Part shown: in pieces, positions 12,414-24,853 of the stretch | How the letters are laid out: every line of letters starts with the position of its first letter | Numbering within the stretch: position 1 is the first letter of the stretch | NCBI RefSeq assembly: GCF_000220395.1 | Contig: NW_004087459.1 | Span: 62,001 to 126,000 of the forward strand | DNA: 64,000 nucleotides | DNA from: Ichthyophthirius multifiliis | Lineage: Eukaryota; Ciliophora; Oligohymenophorea; Hymenostomatida | Direction of reading: 5' to 3' | The notes under the pieces: model-generated | Databases searched by the model: none | What the model saw: only the letters and a program-made list of their open reading frames with translations | Told to the model about the DNA's origin: nothing | Translations under genes and position numbers: made by a program

Positions 12414-12640
12414 ATTAAATTAAGAAAGTATAAATATATATATATATAAATAAATATTTGTATTTTTTTTTCATTTATATAAATAATTAAAACAATGAGA
12501 CATATAATATTTTTTTTTTAAATTAAAATTAAGTTCAAAATTTTTATTAAAAGAATTTATTATTTTAAAAAATTATTGTTTCTATATTTTTATATAAATA
12601 TATATTAATATAATCTAGTTATATAAAAAAATATTTGAAT

Positions 12641-13232
12641 TCATTTAGGTTACTCTTCTTCACAACATTAACAACAAATTTTTTTTATAATTTTTTAACC
12701 AAAAGGAATAAAAGTTATAGAATACCATAAATAAGCTAGGAATTATATTATAATAAAAAGAATAATTAAAAGCTTATTTTTTACAGCAAACGCAAATACT
12801 AATGTGCAAATCATAGAAATTAAAAATAATAATGTAGCAAGAAGTCTAGATTTATCCATCATTTTTTTAAATTAGTTTTTTGGCCCACTTAAAAAACATG
12901 TACTAATTTTTAAAAGTTTTAAAACAATAAATTTTTATTAATTTAAAATATTAACCCAGCTAAAGAAATTATATTTCCTATGGTAAAAATAATAGCAAAT
13001 TTTGCTGGTGAACCTCTTTTGACTGCAACAAACAATATAGTGGCTAAAATTGAACAAATCTACCCTTTTTATTTTTTTTATTTATTAATACGTAATTTAG
13101 AAATTTTATTTTAATTTATTTTTTAATACCTAATACTGAACATGTTATAAAACCAATTAATCTTTGTTTGTAAGTAAGAGATGGACATAACTCATTTTTA
13201 TTATCTGTAGCCTTAGCTAATAATCCAGACAT
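12641..13232 (-). CDS. SFT2/GOT2-family vesicle transport protein
   Basis: A small tetra-spanning Golgi membrane protein of the SFT2 family, implicated in retrograde endosome-to-Golgi and ER-Golgi transport. The family signature is present: CPSLTYKQRLIGF at the start of helix 1, then GSPAKFAIIFTIGNI, FLSGPKNQFKKMMDKSR in the loop before helix 3, and two further hydrophobic helices. The C-terminus is Cys-rich (KKICCQCCEEE). Two short introns, near 13062-13127 and 12902-12957, interrupt the gene. ATG is at 13232 and TGA at 12641-12643. The length of about 160 residues fits the family. It lies between a plus-strand MORN gene and a plus-strand dehydrogenase with no functional link apparent. Confidence 0.9.
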
Positions 13233-13793
13233 ATTTTAAATAATTTAAGAAAATAAAAAAAAAATTAAATTAAAAGATATATAACTATAAATAATTATTT
13301 GTATTATATATTAATTAATAAATTTATGCTTTATGTCTAAAAATCATAACCAATTATTATTTTATTATATAAAGAAGTTAAAAAATAATTATTATAATAA
13401 TATAATTAATAATAATTAATCATAAAAAATAATATATTAAATTCACTTGATAAATGATTATTAGATATATAATTATTAAATAATTAATATAAAATTGAAT
13501 AAATATTTAAATTATATAGTAAATACACATAAATCATATTTAAAATAAAAATATAACAGAAAAATAATTTATATAATATACTAAATATATAAAAATATAA
13601 TGTTATATATAATATATTAATTTTAAATAAAATTTTAATAAATAAGAATTAATAAAAAAAATTCTTACATATAAAATTTATTATATATTTATTTCTAATT
13701 AAATATTATATAAATAAAATTATAATAATTTTACTTTCATATCCTTTTATTTTATTAATTAAAAAAATAATATTTTTAATTTTAATAAAAACT
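13233..13793. other. Gene-free A/T spacer
   Basis: No coding potential is seen; the stretch consists of A/T strings between divergent genes. Confidence 0.45.
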
Positions 13794-15115
13794 ATGAAGA
13801 AATAAGTTTTAATTTTAGGCGGATCAACTTTCATGGGTTTAAAGTTGCTTTAAATTTTGAGTGAAAATAATTATGAGATTTATTATATTAATAGAGGGAA
13901 AAAATATTGGTTAATAATCATTTTATTTTATATTAAAATAATATATTCCGTTTTAAATTAAATTAAATTATAACTTTAGGAATAATTAAGTTAAAAAAAT
14001 TAAAAATGCAACTCATATATTCGGAAATAGAAACGAAAAAAAAGAATATACTAAATTAATAAAATATGTAAGTGAAAAGGCAGGAATAACAAATTCATCT
14101 AATATTAAATGGAGTGCTGTATATGATTTTTGCGGTTATAAATATAGCGAAGTTTAAGTATTTATAATAACTTTTTAATTTATATTTTATTTAATCAACT
14201 TAGTGTACATATGAAGCATTAAAAGGATTAATTGATATATATGTATTTATATCTACTGATTCTATATATGATGCTTGTGACAAAAAAATTAGGTAGTCTA
14301 ATTTATAGACATAATAAATATTAATAAAAATTTATTTAAATAGAAATGGTAATTAATTTATTAAGGAATAACATGCAGTTCGACCGAGTTAACTATCTTA
14401 AATAAGAAAATTAAAAGAATAAGATTCATATGGTCATGTATATAAAAAAAGATTAATATGTAACTTAAAAAAAAATTATAAATAAATATAAATATAAAAT
14501 ATAAATATAATATAAATATAAATATAAATATAATATATATATATATATATATATATAAATATTTTCATTTTTAATATTATTTATTATATTTATATTAGCA
14601 TAAGTTAAAATGTGAAGAATTTCTTTATCACTATACTTAAAAAGATATTTTTCCATTTGTAATTTTAAGACTTCCTGATGTCATAGGTCCTTTTGATGAT
14701 ACTGGAAGATTTTGGGCATATATAAAATGGATATAAAAAAGTTAAGATTATCCAATATATATTGATGATGAATGTAAAAACACAAAAATAAGTTTTGTTT
14801 TTAGCGAAGATGTTGCTTTATTGTGTTTGAAACTTATAGATATGAATAAAAGGGATATATCATATAATAGTTACAATATAGCGTTTAAAGAAAACATTAC
14901 TTTAAAATAATTTTTTATAAAAATTGTATTTTTTTATAATATTGATTATATATATTTATTTTTATATTTAGCAATATCTTTTGAATGTTAGTAATTTAAA
15001 TTTAAAAGATAAAGATAGTGCCTCTAAATTTTATCCATCAGTTGATTGTGGACCAATTGATATTTAAAAAGCCATAGAAAAATTAAATTGGAATCCTTAA
15101 AACCTTGTATTTATA

Positions 15116-15160
<45 letters not shown>

Positions 15161-15305
15161 TTATATATATATTCATATTTATATATAATTAAATTTAAAG
15201 GATTTTGCTTTATAATAAACTGTTTAATTTTTCTAAAATGCTTAAGGTTAATATAGACAAGAAGAAAAATAAGCAGATAAAAAATTAGAAAAGAAAATAA
15301 AATGA
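13794..15305 (+). CDS. Extended short-chain dehydrogenase/epimerase-like protein
   Basis: An NAD(P)-binding Rossmann protein of the atypical extended SDR class. It begins KKQVLILGGSTFMG, the Gly-rich dinucleotide motif directly at the N-terminus. YINRG follows at the end of the second strand, and a STDSIYDA segment corresponds to the active-site Ser/Thr strand. SYGHHKLKCEEFL supplies the YxxxK catalytic pair. RLPDVIGPFDDTGRFW follows, typical of SDR substrate-binding loops. Introns include one of about 150 nt (14444-14600) and one near 15113-15200, both made largely of TA dinucleotides. The product has about 340 residues and ends at TGA 15303-15305 after a Lys/Gln-rich tail. The closest relatives by eye are the plant CSP41/isoflavone-reductase-like NRG-motif SDRs. 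The substrate cannot be predicted. Confidence 0.82.
15117..15176. repeat. (TA)n microsatellite in SDR intron
   Basis: A TATATA array interspersed with TTTATA lies within the last intron of the SDR gene. Confidence 0.8.
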
Positions 15306-15620
15306 AATATAAAATTAATTTTATATTTTTTAAAATAAAAAAACATTATTTTAATATTTTTTTTTTTAATAAAAATTATTTTAAATATATTTAAGTTTTT
15401 AATTTTAAAAATATTTTAAGAATTTTTTTTAATTAATAAATATAAATTAAAATATATTTCAAAAAAATTATAAATTATTTTTTTATATTTATTGTTTTAT
15501 TTTTTCTGTTATTTTTTATATTTTTTTTATAAATTCTTAATCAACAAAAGAAATATATAATGTTTTTTTTTTCATATTTTGATTAAGATTTTAATAATAA
15601 TTATGAACAAATATTGTTTT

Positions 15621-17580
15621 TCATAAAATATTCATATTAGCTATGTAATATAGCCTAGAAGTAGTATTTCTTATTAAACAAAATTATTCTTTTAAATTTG
15701 TTTCATTTGATAAACCATCTAATATATATTTCAAAATATAACCTTTAGCTATTCCTTTTTATAATCTAAAAGAGAAAATTCCATTTGTTATAAAACCTGA
15801 TTATTACAAAAAATAAAATAAAAAAAAAAAAACAAATATAATTACCAATAATTTTTCTTGAAGTTTATATTTAAGGTTATATTTCTTAATTATTATTATC
15901 ATTATTTTTTATTTTATTTTTTTCAGATTTTTCTTAAAATATATGATATATTTTTTAATTCTATTATTTTTTCATACTAAGATAATTTTCAATATCTTCA
16001 GGTAAAGGCAAACAAATATACGCATTTTATTTTGGTTTTCCTCTCCCACACATAAATATTTAAACTTCTTATAAATCTTCTTATTAAACCAATATTTTTA
16101 CATCACTTTATAAAAATTAAGTAAAAATAGAATCAAAATTTGGACAAAAAGGAAAAGGAGATTTAATCATTTAAAAATTACATCTTTTACGCACAGGAGT
16201 TTTAAGGAATTTTTGTATATTTTATTTTACCTTTATTTTATTTTATTTTTCAAATAAATTAAATATTTTTTTTAACTTTTTCTTTTGTTAATTCTTTATA
16301 TGATATTGTTAAAGGATAATCTTCGGGAAAAACTTTTAAATGTCCTTCTTATAATAGGAAATTATATTAATTTAATCCTATTGCTTTTGTTGCTAAATAG
16401 GATAAAATCCTCCATACTGAATTACCTCTTCCTTAATTTAATATTATTGTTATTCCTGATCCAAATAATTTATATTGTTAATCGTTTCTAAAAATTATTA
16501 TAAAATCAATTTACTATTCGATTTTTTCTACTTCTAATCTAATTTCCTATTGTTTTTTTATAAATCAAAGATAATTTTTTAATATATTTTTTTTATTTTA
16601 TTTTTTACTTTTATTTCAATATTTTAATTTGTTTTAATTTATGGTTATATAAGTTCAGTTTTATTTCCTTATATTTCATTTTAATCTTACTAAAGCTATT
16701 TTTTATTATTTTCTTGATTTATAGCTTCATTTTTTTGATTTTTAGATTCTTTTAAAGCAGCAGATTTTTATTTAGTGGCTATTTTATTTTTCTTTTTATG
16801 TGTATATTTACTTCTTGTTACTTAAATAAATCTTTTTACATATTCCTTATTATCAAATTATTATATTTTTTCAAAAAAATCTATATTTTCTTATTTTCTA
16901 TTATTATAATAAGCACAAATATCAAATATAGATTAATTATATTAAATCTGATTAAATTAGTTTTCATTTATTGATTTTTAAGAGAAATTTTCCGGCGGGT
17001 GAATAAGTTTTTTTTAAATCTATGCATTAAAACTAATTTATAAAATGTAATTTTTTGGATAATTACAAGGGTCTGAAATAAATTAGAATTATTTAACTAG
17101 AGGATGTAATTAGTTAATTTATTCTTAATTAATACCTAAATTTAAAAGAAGTAAATTGAATTTTTATAAAGACTATGGACCAATTAAATCAAAAATATTA
17201 TAATTATCTTCAATTATTGTAAATTTAGTTTCAAAATCTTCTTATTTAAATAAATTTTCTAATTCAATTTTCATAGCTGGATGTGCAATTCCTATAAGAC
17301 AATTTAAATTTTGCCAAAAAAATTATACAGGACCAATAATATTTGACATATCATTTTTATAAATATTAAAATAATTTGTAATTTTATTATTTTTGTTTTA
17401 ATAAAGTTTTAGAATTTTAAAGTTTTATTCTATTATAAATCTTTAAATGGATTATAATATTTTTTCACCTTCTAACTTAAAAAAAATATAATAGCTTCTA
17501 TCATATATAACACATTCATGATTTGCAAATCTATAGGATGCCCTGTCGCCTTTATCGCTTGGAGTTTATGCTATTTTATA

Positions 17581-17641
<61 letters not shown>

Positions 17642-18131
17642 ATAATTATTATATTTTTTAATTTAACAAAAAAAATAAAAAATACTTAAAATAATTTATC
17701 ATTTTCATTCTTTTAGCATGCCATAAATGAGTTTCCATCCATTTATTTTTTTTATTCCTTCTAAAGTATGAATTCATTAAAAGCTTTGGTTTTCTTAAAT
17801 GTTTTCTACATTTAATTGGGTTTTAAGTTTTTTCTATTGTATCAAGCTCATTTAAATTCATTTTATTACGAATTCTGCTTGGTATTCTATATCTATTATG
17901 AGACATAGCTCTTCTTCTTAAATGTTTTTTTACTTTTTAATATGGTAACTTTGTTTTTATTTTATATTTGTTAAATAAAATATAGGTTACTTTATTTGAC
18001 ATATTTAGCTTTTAATTTAATTAATTTGTAAAATATCCTATTTCTGTACTTCTTGATTCTAAAAACTAACTAATTACTACATGACGATTTTCTAAATTTT
18101 CGCTTTAATTATTAGTATTTTACTATTCCAT
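15621..18131 (-). CDS. POP1: POP1, RNase P/RNase MRP protein subunit
   Basis: The largest protein subunit of nuclear RNase P and RNase MRP, needed for 5' maturation of tRNA and for rRNA processing. The N-terminal POP1 domain is clear: HLRRRAMSHNRYRIPSRIR, then RKHLRKPKLL, NKWMETHLWHAKRMKM and YKIAQTPSDKGDRASYR. A central ISDPCNYPKNY motif and the C-terminal POPLD-type region SGFITNGIFSFRLQKGIAKGY follow, ending LYYIANMNIL then TGA (15621-15623). ATG is at 18131. At least one intron (about 17583-17690) lies right after the KRMKM motif and contains a long TA array. At roughly 780 residues it is within the eukaryotic range. The downstream (lower-coordinate) neighbour is an unrelated SDR gene. 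The assignment is firm from several motifs in order. Confidence 0.93.
17583..17638. repeat. (TA)n microsatellite in POP1 intron
   Basis: About 28 uninterrupted TA units lie inside the intron that splits the conserved N-terminal POP1 region. Confidence 0.9.
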
Positions 18132-18400
18132 ATTTTTATTTTTTTAAAGCAAACTTAAATAAATTAAATATAAAAATAAAGATATAAAATAAAAACAATT
18201 TTTTTTTTATTTAAGATGATTAATATATATTTAGAAAATGTTAAATTGATTTGAATTAAGAAAATAATAAATATTAAAATTATTAAATAATCTATAAATT
18301 AATAAAAGTTAATTTTTTTTTTTAAACAAAAAAAACTAATGAAATAAATAAAAAGTTTTGAAATGTTTTTTTTATTAATATTGAGACTTTTTAAAGAATA

Positions 18401-19388
18401 TCAAAATATATATATATATATGAATATATTCATAATTTTGTTAGTATTATTATATTTCATATTGATTCTTTTCAATATATATTTTATAATTTTTTTTATT
18501 TTATTTCTTTTAAAAATTATCTTATTTTATTAATTTCCTATTCACTTGGTTAATATTTATCTTTTCTTCGATTTCTTATATATGATTTGATACTAATTTA
18601 TAATTAACCATTTTTTAAATATGATATGTAACACATATAAAAGCAGCAATCCATAGATAAATTAAAAAAAATCTTACGTATAAACTTATTTTACTATAAA
18701 ATATTGTATTTATACTAATAAATAAATACATAATATTTTAAAATAAAATTAAGCCATAAAAAACAAAAGGGAAGCAGCCAAAACTTATTAAATTTTATTA
18801 AAAATTACTCTAATATTAAAATTCATTGACACTTAATTAACTTTTTTCAAGGTCTAATTAATTATTTTGATTTATTTCATTATTTTTCATATTTTAATTA
18901 CTGGAGTATTATTGCTAAAGTTTATTAAATAATTTTGTTAATCCATAACAAATAAAAGCAAACAAAAAACTTATTATAAAGCTTATAATATTAATAGGCA
19001 TATAATAAACCACTAGATAAAATGCTCTTTTGTTATTTTGATATAAATTAGGATAAAAAAATAAACAACTAAGACCATATAATAATGAAAATATTATATT
19101 ACCTAAATATAATTAAGTTTCTTTATTATTATAATGTTTTTACGATTTAAGTTGTTTTTCTTAAAATAAATATAATTCCTTAATTTTATCGATTTATTGA
19201 TTATTATTTAAATTATTTTAAAATTAATATTAATTAACTATATTTTCATTCTATAAATTATCTTTTTTTTATTAATTTTGGGTATTTTGTATAAAAATAT
19301 TATTTTAAAAGCTTTAGTTTTTTGAATCTATGTTGGAGGATTAATATAAACCAATCTAAGATTAGTAGTTTAAATTATTTTAACTCAT
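18401..19388 (-). CDS. Multi-pass membrane protein, ciliate-type, unknown function
   Basis: I do not recognise the family. The protein starts MSQNNLNYQS and has a Gln/Asn-rich hydrophilic N-terminus of about 110 residues with a coiled-coil end (DKIKELYLFQEKQLKS). At least four hydrophobic segments follow: LGNIIFSLLYGLSCLFF, a second around VVYYMPINIISFIISFLFAF, a third around ISFGCFPFVFYGLILF and a fourth around FFLIYLWIAAFICV. A charged stretch between helices 2 and 3 (about 40 residues) suggests a cytosolic loop, and the C-terminus is a coiled Lys/Gln-rich tail. The coding frame has no intron. The 3' end is uncertain: the frame passes through a TA microsatellite at 18406-18420 and misses the TGA at 18401 by one base, so repeat-length variation or error is likely there. 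Confidence 0.65.
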
Positions 19389-19578
19389 TTTTTTTATTCT
19401 ATTAATATAAATAATTATTTAAATAAAATTAAAATTTATTAAAAATATTTCCAATATAAGAAAATAAATTTATTTTATGATTTAATTTTAATATATTTTG
19501 TTTATATTATAGAATTTTGACATTAAAAAATAAAATAATATAAAAATATAAATAATAGTATTTTATAAATTTAAAGTA

Positions 19579-20806
19579 ATGGATAACACATGTATTTTAT
19601 TAATTATAAAGAGTTTTAATATATTTAAATAACAAAAAAAAATAGAAAACAAAGAGACTTATGAAGAAGCCTATAATTATTAAAGTGAAGGTATTTAAAA
19701 TAAAAAATACATTTTAATAAAAATAAAAATATTAATTATAAATACCTTTTTAAAAGATAAATAGATATTTAATAAGATATTTGACGAGACTTAATTCTAA
19801 AAAAGTGATAATTGTTAACTTTGTAAAAAACAATTTGGTATGGTAGCAAGTGCGAAGAATTGGTAAATAAAATATAAAAATAAATTTATCATATAATACT
19901 TGATTGTATTATTTATAATATATTTTTAATAATTTTTTTTTTGTTTATTTATCTATTATTTATTATTTAAAGCTATTTTTGTGCTAGTTCAGTTTGTGAA
20001 GAATGTTCACCAAAAAAAAGAGCAAATCCTTAATAATTAGATAAGTTTGTTCGAATTTGTGATTATTGTGATGAAAAATTTTTAAGAAACTATTTACATA
20101 ATGAACATAAATACAAAATATAAAAAAAAGAATAATTATTAAAAGACCTTTAAAATTAAAATAAATTATTAAATTCAGAATTATAAAAAAAGAATGAAGA
20201 TTTTTAAAAAATACAAAAACCAGTAAATTAAAAAAACATGATGAACTAATTTTTTAATATATAAAATAGAAAAAATGGAAATAGCTAGAATTGAAATAGA
20301 AATTTAAGACTAAGAGGAAATTTATAAAAAATAAAATAAAAATATGATGAAAAAGAATAAGAAATCAAACAACTTAAAGAATTATCTAATCAAATAGAAA
20401 CAGATATAAAAACAAATGAAGAAAAGATAATTTAAAGTTAATAGCTAATATAATAAAAGTAAATTTATTTAATTTTTTAGAAATAATAAATTAAAAAAGA
20501 GAATAAGAATTAGCTTAAAAAAATTAAGAAATTTAAGAAAACGAAGATAAAATAAAATAAACATAAGACAAATTAGCAGGAATCAATTAAAATATGACGA
20601 CATTTTAGTTAAATAATAGATAAGGTGTTGATTCCATTTTGAAAAACAGAATTACGAAACAATAAAATTTATCATAAATGTCAAATAATTCTAATAATTA
20701 TGATGGAATTTTTAACAGTATAACAAGTAATCAAAGTGATGAAGAATAACATATATCTGGATTAAATGTTAAAGAGTTATAAAAAAATTCATAATTATTA
20801 GATTGA
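19579..20806 (+). CDS. FYVE-like zinc finger, coiled-coil protein
   Basis: Four exons. The N-terminal half carries a double-zinc finger: CQLCKKQF, then WCYFC, SVCEECSPKK and ICDYCDEKF. The spacing fits a FYVE/FYVE-related fold with four CxxC pairs. The basic RRHHCR motif that reads PI3P in true FYVE fingers is replaced by NWCYFC, so lipid binding is doubtful and a FYVE-related or Rabphilin-like scaffold role is possible. Long Gln/Lys/Glu-rich coiled coils follow, then an Asn/Ser-rich tail ending QLLD, TGA 20804-20806. Introns lie at about 19690-19755, 19865-19974 and 20459-20499. A TGA at 20292-20294 interrupts the coiled coil (SQN then NRNLRLRG) in a frame that continues on both sides, and no intron can remove it. 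It may be readthrough, a sequence error, or a sign that the C-terminal half is lost. Confidence 0.72.
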
Positions 20807-21075
20807 TCCAATATTAATATTTATTAAACAGAAATAATTATAAAAAATAGGAATATATATTTTCGTAAAACATCAATTAATTAAATTAATATATTTATAA
20901 ACATTTAAATTATTTTCCGGATCTATTTAATATTATAGTTTATCTAAAGTTTTATTTTATTTGTATATTTTTAAATGATAATATATATTATTATATTCTT
21001 ATTATAATTATAAATTTTATTTTTAATTAATTTAATAATATAAAAAATAAAATTATTAACAACTATTAAACTTTT
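20807..21075. other. Convergent A/T spacer
   Basis: No gene is seen; A/T strings separate two convergent 3' ends. Confidence 0.4.
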
Positions 21076-23131
21076 TCATTTTTTTATATTTATTTAGTTC
21101 ATTATTTTTATGTGAATATCGTTAAAAGAAGTTCTCTTTTTATTCTTTTCTTAACTATAAAAAAAGGAAAGTATTTTTTTTTATTTAATTCCATTATTTT
21201 TTTATTGTTTTTAAGATTAGTAAATTTGATCATATATCTTATATGTAAAAGTTTAATTTTTGTTTTGATTTCTCATAAAATGAATAACTTATTTTTTATG
21301 TTAAAGAAAATTATTAAGTTCATTTTCTATTTATTTTGTATCTCTAAATTATGTTCTTAATATCTATTCTTAATTTTCAATAATTTATTAAGAAGATTTA
21401 TTTATTTTATTAAGAATTATTTTATTTGTTTAATTGTTCATGAATTATATTTATGTCGGTTATTTCAATTTTTAATTTTATATATAATTTATTAAGTTTT
21501 CTTTTTAATTTGATATTTAAGATTATAGTTAAAATGAATTACTTTTATTTTTTTTAGGATCTTTTTTAATATTATAAAATTAATTAAATTATGTTGGAGT
21601 ATTTAAAATAATATTTTTTTTATTAATTTATTAAGTGTTTTTGTAAAAACTTATATTAGATTCTTTTAATTAAGAATAACTTAAAGATTTAGAATTTTTA
21701 TTTTTATTAATATTATACATTTTAATTAATTTAAAGACTGCTTTTTAACATTTGTGATTTTTATATTCTTTAATTCTTTTTTCTTACCATTCTCTTCTTT
21801 CTTTACTTTTTTTTTCTAAAATTTGATATCCTTAATATTTTTTAAGTAGCTAAATAAAAATCTATTTTTTTATATATATTTAAAAGGTTGTAATATATAT
21901 ATATATATATATATATTAAGTAAATTATTAAAAAAATAAAATAAAAAAAAACCAAACGTCTTTTTTAAGAGCATAAATAATGGCATTTATAGAACAACAA
22001 ACGGCTTATTATTTTCTTTTTTAAAAGTTATTAATTATTTCGAATTCTCCAAAAAAAGAAAGTTAAGATTATTAATAAACTATAATTTTATTTTTTCTTT
22101 TTTTAATTTATTTATTTTATACAAAATGAATTATATAAATCATTTTATTATTAAAAATTATTTTTTTCATTTTTTAATACACTCTCTTGTATTAAAACTT
22201 CTCCTTCTTTTATAAAATAAATAAAGTTACAATCATCGTTTTCTGAAAATATTACTTAGTCTTTAGTAAAAGTTAATATTTAAGTTTCATGTAATAATAT
22301 CATCAATTTTGATTAAGGAATTATTTTCATAAAATCAAAATTTTAATAAAATTCTATTTATTATTTTATAACAATTTTATTATATTATCCCATTATTTTC
22401 TAAAAGCTTTATTTTGTTAAAAATATTAAATGACAATCTGTTTTACATATCATAGTACCTGTCCTAATTAATAGTTATATTTATTTTTTTGTTAAAAAGA
22501 ATAATAATAATAAAACCTTTTTTATTTTGTAACTAATGCTATTTCTCCAAAAGCTTCTCCAGGTTAAAATTCTTTTATAAATTTCATATTAGGATAGTTT
22601 TTTTATATAATCTATTAGAATTCTAAGTCTTAATTAATTACCTTAGATACTCCTGTATTTAATTTGGGTGTGCAATTAATATCTTTGACAAAATATTCCT
22701 TTATTTATATACTATCAGTTTATTATTTCTAAAGTCTAATATTATTTTCATTAATTTAAAGCTATTCCAAATATTTTTATTAAAACAAAGGAACATTTTC
22801 CAATATGGAAACACTGACATCTCTTATTTAATTTTAGTCTTTTAATTCGCTATTATTTTATACTTATTCAGAAATGGTATTTATACTATTTTTTTATTTT
22901 AATACACTTGAATACTCTAAATTCAATTTTACAGGAAAAGAGCTTTATTATAATTATTCGCAAAAAGACTATTTCGTTTAAATTTGCTAATATATTTAAA
23001 TAATATTTAATTTTAAATTAATTTTTTATTTTTTACTCTTTCTTTTACTAATTTTTTTCTACTATTATTCATATACAATAATCTAAAAAAATATAACATA
23101 TTTATATATATAAATATAAATATAAATATAT

Positions 23132-23164
<33 letters not shown>

Positions 23165-24150
23165 TTATATATATTATATATATAATTTTTTAAATTACTC
23201 TTTGAAAATTCTTTAAAAATATTTTGTTTTATGTAAGTTTATATTTTTAAGTTTTTATTATTTTTCCTATTCTTATTTTTTTTTTTTTTCTGTTAACATT
23301 TTTTCGATATCCTCTGATTCCTACTATGATTTAGGTAATAATAAATGCACATTTCCTTATTTTTTATTTAAATTTATGATAATTTTAATAAAAAAAAACC
23401 TTTTAAAACAATATAATATGCATCACCTTCATCTCCAATTTCAAAAATAGTTTAATTTTTTTTTATAAATTTATAACCTAAAGATTGTATTAAATATTCA
23501 TAAGTTTTCGGATTTTAAAAAATAGTATCTTTGTGTTATTTGAAAAGATTAATATTTTGAATAGCTCTTTTAATAAATAGCTTTTCTTTTTAATTTTGTT
23601 TCTATTTTTTTAAAATTTTAATTATTGTATCTGTGTCTTCTTAATTTTATAAAGAGACTTCTTCCTTGTCTAAAATATCATTAATTTAAGATAAAGTATA
23701 TTATTTTATTTTATTTTGAAGGTCATTTGGTTAATTATCTTATTATTAGGAAAAAGAAAAAGAAGAATAAGTTCTTTTTATTTATATTTATTCTAATTTT
23801 TATATCTTTATTTTTATAAAAAATTTTTTATCTAAAAAACTGGTTTTTCATGATTTTTTTTATCTGCTTATTAAGAATTTGTAGATGATGAAGTATGTTT
23901 TTTTTTTTTCTTTTAAGTCTTCAAATAAACTTTTCTCATTATTTTTATCATTTGTTTTTGTATAAAATGGCTTTTGATAAATTTAACTTTTTCTACTATT
24001 TAAAGTGAAATAAGAAATATTTTATTTTTAAATTTTCTAATTGGAATCTATTAGTATTGATGATTTTAGCTTTTTTAGTTTTTATGACTATGCTTCAATT
24101 AAACTTTTTATATTTTAAGGTGAATTAAATTATTTTTATTCTTTATTCAT
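21076..24150 (-). CDS. Protein with multiple cyclic-nucleotide-binding domains
   Basis: A large intracellular protein of about 850-900 residues. The Ser/Lys/Gln-rich N-terminus is followed by degenerate cNMP-binding beta-barrels. The first has IFEIGDEGDAYYIVLKG; the second has FQPGEAFGEIALVTKQKRTGT, the classic phosphate-binding cassette shape with GE and R, plus CKTDCHLIFL. A third has VIFSENDDCNFIYFIKEGEV then FFGEFEII and CCSINAIIYALKK. A C-terminal coiled-coil and Ser/Asn-rich tail ends FNDIHIKIMNQ and TGA 21076-21078. Only the second cassette keeps the FGE...R arrangement needed to hold a cyclic nucleotide. Several short introns are needed, including one before each beta-barrel half. An intron starting GTTTTTTAG near 23838 joins the N-terminal region in frame. 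Ciliates have many such proteins; the target of regulation cannot be told. There is no kinase domain. Confidence 0.82.
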
Positions 24151-24853
24151 TTAATAGTTTTATATATATTATTTGTCAATTTATTTAAATTATATTATAA
24201 ATATTTTTAATTTACTTAAATATTTATAAGTAAGATGAATTTAAACTTAATGTAGATTATGGCATAAACATTTTATAAATTCAATATCATTATAATTTAA
24301 AATGAAAAATAATTATAAATTGACATAAATTTAGGTTTTGGTTTAAAGAAAATATAAAATAATATAAATTATTTTTAATAATATGTATAAAAAATGATGG
24401 AAAATTTATATTTAAATAATAATATCAGATTTTTAAAATAAACATCAACATTTTGTAAAAAGAATTATTTAAATTTAGAATCAATATATTGTATTATTTT
24501 ATTATTCATATTATTTATACTATTATTATTATTTTAATTAACAACTCAATATTTTTTAAATAAAATTATCTTAACTTATTTTTAATTTATATATAAAATT
24601 GTATTTTATTTTATATTTAATAAAATTTTATAATTTAATATATAAAATATATTCATTTTATTATTTTTTTTTAGAATTTCTTTTTAATTTTTTCTTTTTT
24701 CATTTTTAATATAAATATTTTTTTTTTAATCAAAATAATTAATATAAGAATTAATTTTAAATATTAAATTTCTTTTATAAACTAAATTTATTATTTTTAA
24801 GTTATAAAGAAAAAAATTAAAATATTTAAAAATATAAAAAAAATATATATAAA
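24151..24853. other. Divergent intergenic spacer
   Basis: A 700-bp A/T-rich spacer between divergent genes without visible coding signal or distinct motif. Confidence 0.4.

Noticed and set aside
18131-18400. Fusion of the multi-pass membrane protein to POP1
   Set aside because: The frames happen to stay open across the A/T spacer because TGA is rare in it; POP1 begins with its own ATG and typical N-terminus.
23780-23900. Two frame breaks and an in-frame TGA in the cyclic-nucleotide-binding gene
   Set aside because: Two ordinary introns (donors GTTTATTT and GTTTTTTAG) keep a single frame, so no recoding is needed.
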